Part shown: piece after piece, positions 62,999 through 64,000 of the stretch | How the letters are laid out: every line of letters starts with the position of its first letter | Numbering within the stretch: position 1 is the stretch's first letter | NCBI RefSeq assembly: GCF_943193125.1 | Contig: NZ_CALPCX010000005.1 | Location: 58,311 to 122,310, forward strand | DNA: 64,000 bases | Source: Adlercreutzia agrestimuris | GTDB taxonomy: Bacteria; Actinomycetota; Coriobacteriia; Coriobacteriales; Eggerthellaceae | Direction of reading: 5' to 3' | Position numbers and translations under genes: made by a program | Notes under the pieces: generated by a model | Databases searched by the model: none | What the model was told of the DNA's origin: nothing | Seen by the model: the letters and a program-made list of their open reading frames with translations, nothing else

Positions 62999-64000
62999 TT
63001 ACCAGATAAACACCTTTGTATTTTGGGGGATATTGTCATAAATCCACTTCGCATTTTTAATATCCAAGCGAACACATCCATGCGATAAATTAACACCCAA
63101 ACGCATATCTTTCTCAGCACCTGTGTCAGGATAATACAAATTTGAGTGGAATAAATAGTCGCCTAAGATTTGTGTATACCAGTGACACAGATTTCCTCCT
63201 GCCACAAAGTAGGGTCCGCGAATACCTACGGTATATTCTCCCTTAATGGTTTCAGATCCGGGAGCGCCTGCTGAGCAAAGCCAATAATGCTTTAACTCCC
63301 AATGACCTTGTGAACCATAAAAGACACCAACGTGACACGTTTGCGTATCAACAAGAATCAGCCAAGGAGTAGCGCTTGAAAAGCCCTGGGCACGAGCAAT
63401 CATATCAGCGCCCTCTTGGATCCAAGCACCTGAGTTACTAAAGGCATATCGCTTACCTGAAATAGTTCGCATGCCAGTAGCCATTGCCCCGCTTGATGGA
63501 TCCAGATAATACCAGGTAGAACCGAGCTTTAACCAACCAGTAGCCATAGCTCCATTTGATTTAAGGTAATACCATGAGCTTCCAATTTTTTGCCAACCGG
63601 TTTTCATGATGCCAGCGCTGTTTGCGTAGTACCACGTACCCTTTACTTTAAACCAACCTGTTTGCAACGAATTGTTCTTTGCTTTATCAAAATACATCCA
63701 TGCCCAGCCAATTTTCTTCCAACCGCTCGTTTTATCAGCTGTGACAATGCGACCCTGCGCATCATATTGCGCACTATAAGCAATTACACCATTTGATCCA
63801 AGAAAGGCCGGTGTTCCCTCTGCTGTTTTCACCCACGTATCTGTACGCATGGCGCCGCTAGAAGCAAACCAGTATTGCTTTCCATCAATTGTTTGAGAAG
63901 TTGATGCCGCCATGCTGCCATCAGTGCGATCAAAGAAATACCAAACGCCTCTGATTTGGCCCCAACCTGTTGCCATAACACCAGATTTTGCAAGGTAATA
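62999..64000 (-). CDS. L,D-transpeptidase (YkuD) with cell-wall-binding repeats, 3' part
   Basis: The frame is open to the right edge: the eight codons before the first Met read YYLAKSGV, the end of another repeat, so the N-terminus is outside. Seven or more GW...WYY(L/F) repeats, one with a K/D-rich insertion, cover about residues 1-185 of the visible part. The YkuD catalytic domain lies in the last 130 residues, with SHGCVRLDIKNA holding the active Cys and His. It would cross-link peptidoglycan or attach proteins to it. The repeats match those of the M6 protease at 44 kb. Confidence 0.93.
   Translation of the reverse strand, partial: YYLAKSGVMATGWGQIRGVWYFFDRTDGSMAASTSQTIDGKQYWFASSGAMRTDTWVKTAEGTPAFLGSNGVIAYSAQYDAQGRIVTADKTSGWKKIGWAWMYFDKAKNNSLQTGWFKVKGTWYYANSAGIMKTGWQKIGSSWYYLKSNGAMATGWLKLGSTWYYLDPSSGAMATGMRTISGKRYAFSNSGAWIQEGADMIARAQGFSSATPWLILVDTQTCHVGVFYGSQGHWELKHYWLCSAGAPGSETIKGEYTVGIRGPYFVAGGNLCHWYTQILGDYLFHSNLYYPDTGAEKDMRLGVNLSHGCVRLDIKNAKWIYDNIPQNTKVFIW

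Overview
The window looks like chromosomal DNA of a low-to-mid GC member of the Coriobacteriia, probably of the Atopobium/Lancefieldella/Olsenella type. The evidence is an actinobacterial-style gene set (CT398-like zinc-ribbon protein, Nif3, scpA-scpB-rluB-tyrA-aroA-cmk-plsC-ispH-DUF512-der-plsY-gpsA order), many choline-binding-type cell-wall repeats and a DUF6541 membrane protein. The species is inferred from gene content only. Most genes lie on the minus strand. Positions 1-13.6 kb hold housekeeping operons read right to left: recG-rsmD-coaD; a coiled-coil gene, yceD, a ClC channel, rpmF and plsX (cut by the left edge); asp23-fakA; a plus-strand rpmB; and rpe-cysteine desulfurase-PHP phosphatase-nif3-zinc ribbon. 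At 13.6-16.2 kb two plus-strand genes encode an alkyltransferase and a three-domain VanZ-RDD-NAD(P)HX epimerase fusion. At 16.76-16.94 kb the minus strand carries what looks like an orphan small RNA with two CU-rich-loop hairpins and its own terminator. Positions 17.1-33.6 kb form a long minus-strand stretch for lipid, isoprenoid, aromatic amino acid, serine and chromosome-segregation functions, ending upstream at an ABC-F gene and tRNA-Asn. At 33.8-43.9 kb lie trpS, two plus-strand tRNAs (Val-CAC and a CAT-anticodon tRNA) separated by a gene-free stretch with IS-end-like repeats, a YczE/YitT-type membrane protein, rlmKL, rpoD, priA and metK. metK has a SAM-I type riboswitch whose P1 helix abuts the ribosome-binding site. 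From 43.9 kb to the right edge there is a cell-surface island. It begins with a secreted M6-type metalloprotease and ends with an L,D-transpeptidase (cut by the right edge); both carry GW/WYYL choline-binding-type repeats. Between them lie a polymer-export ABC transporter, two LicD-family proteins, four nucleotide-sugar or choline activation and glycosyltransfer enzymes, a CTP:phosphocholine cytidylyltransferase-like protein, a cytidylyltransferase-choline kinase fusion, an opine dehydrogenase-like gene broken by one extra base, a Wzx/TacF-like flippase and a DUF6541 membrane protein. The simplest reading is a phosphocholine-decorated surface polymer, made by LicA/LicC/LicD-like enzymes and exported by the ABC pair or the flippase, with surface proteins that could bind it through their repeats. 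The most unusual part is the transporter ATPase: its C-terminal half appears to be three tandem domains resembling the CWB2 (cell wall binding repeat 2) module, which is normally extracellular. It sits where Wzt-type ATPases carry a substrate-polymer recognition domain.
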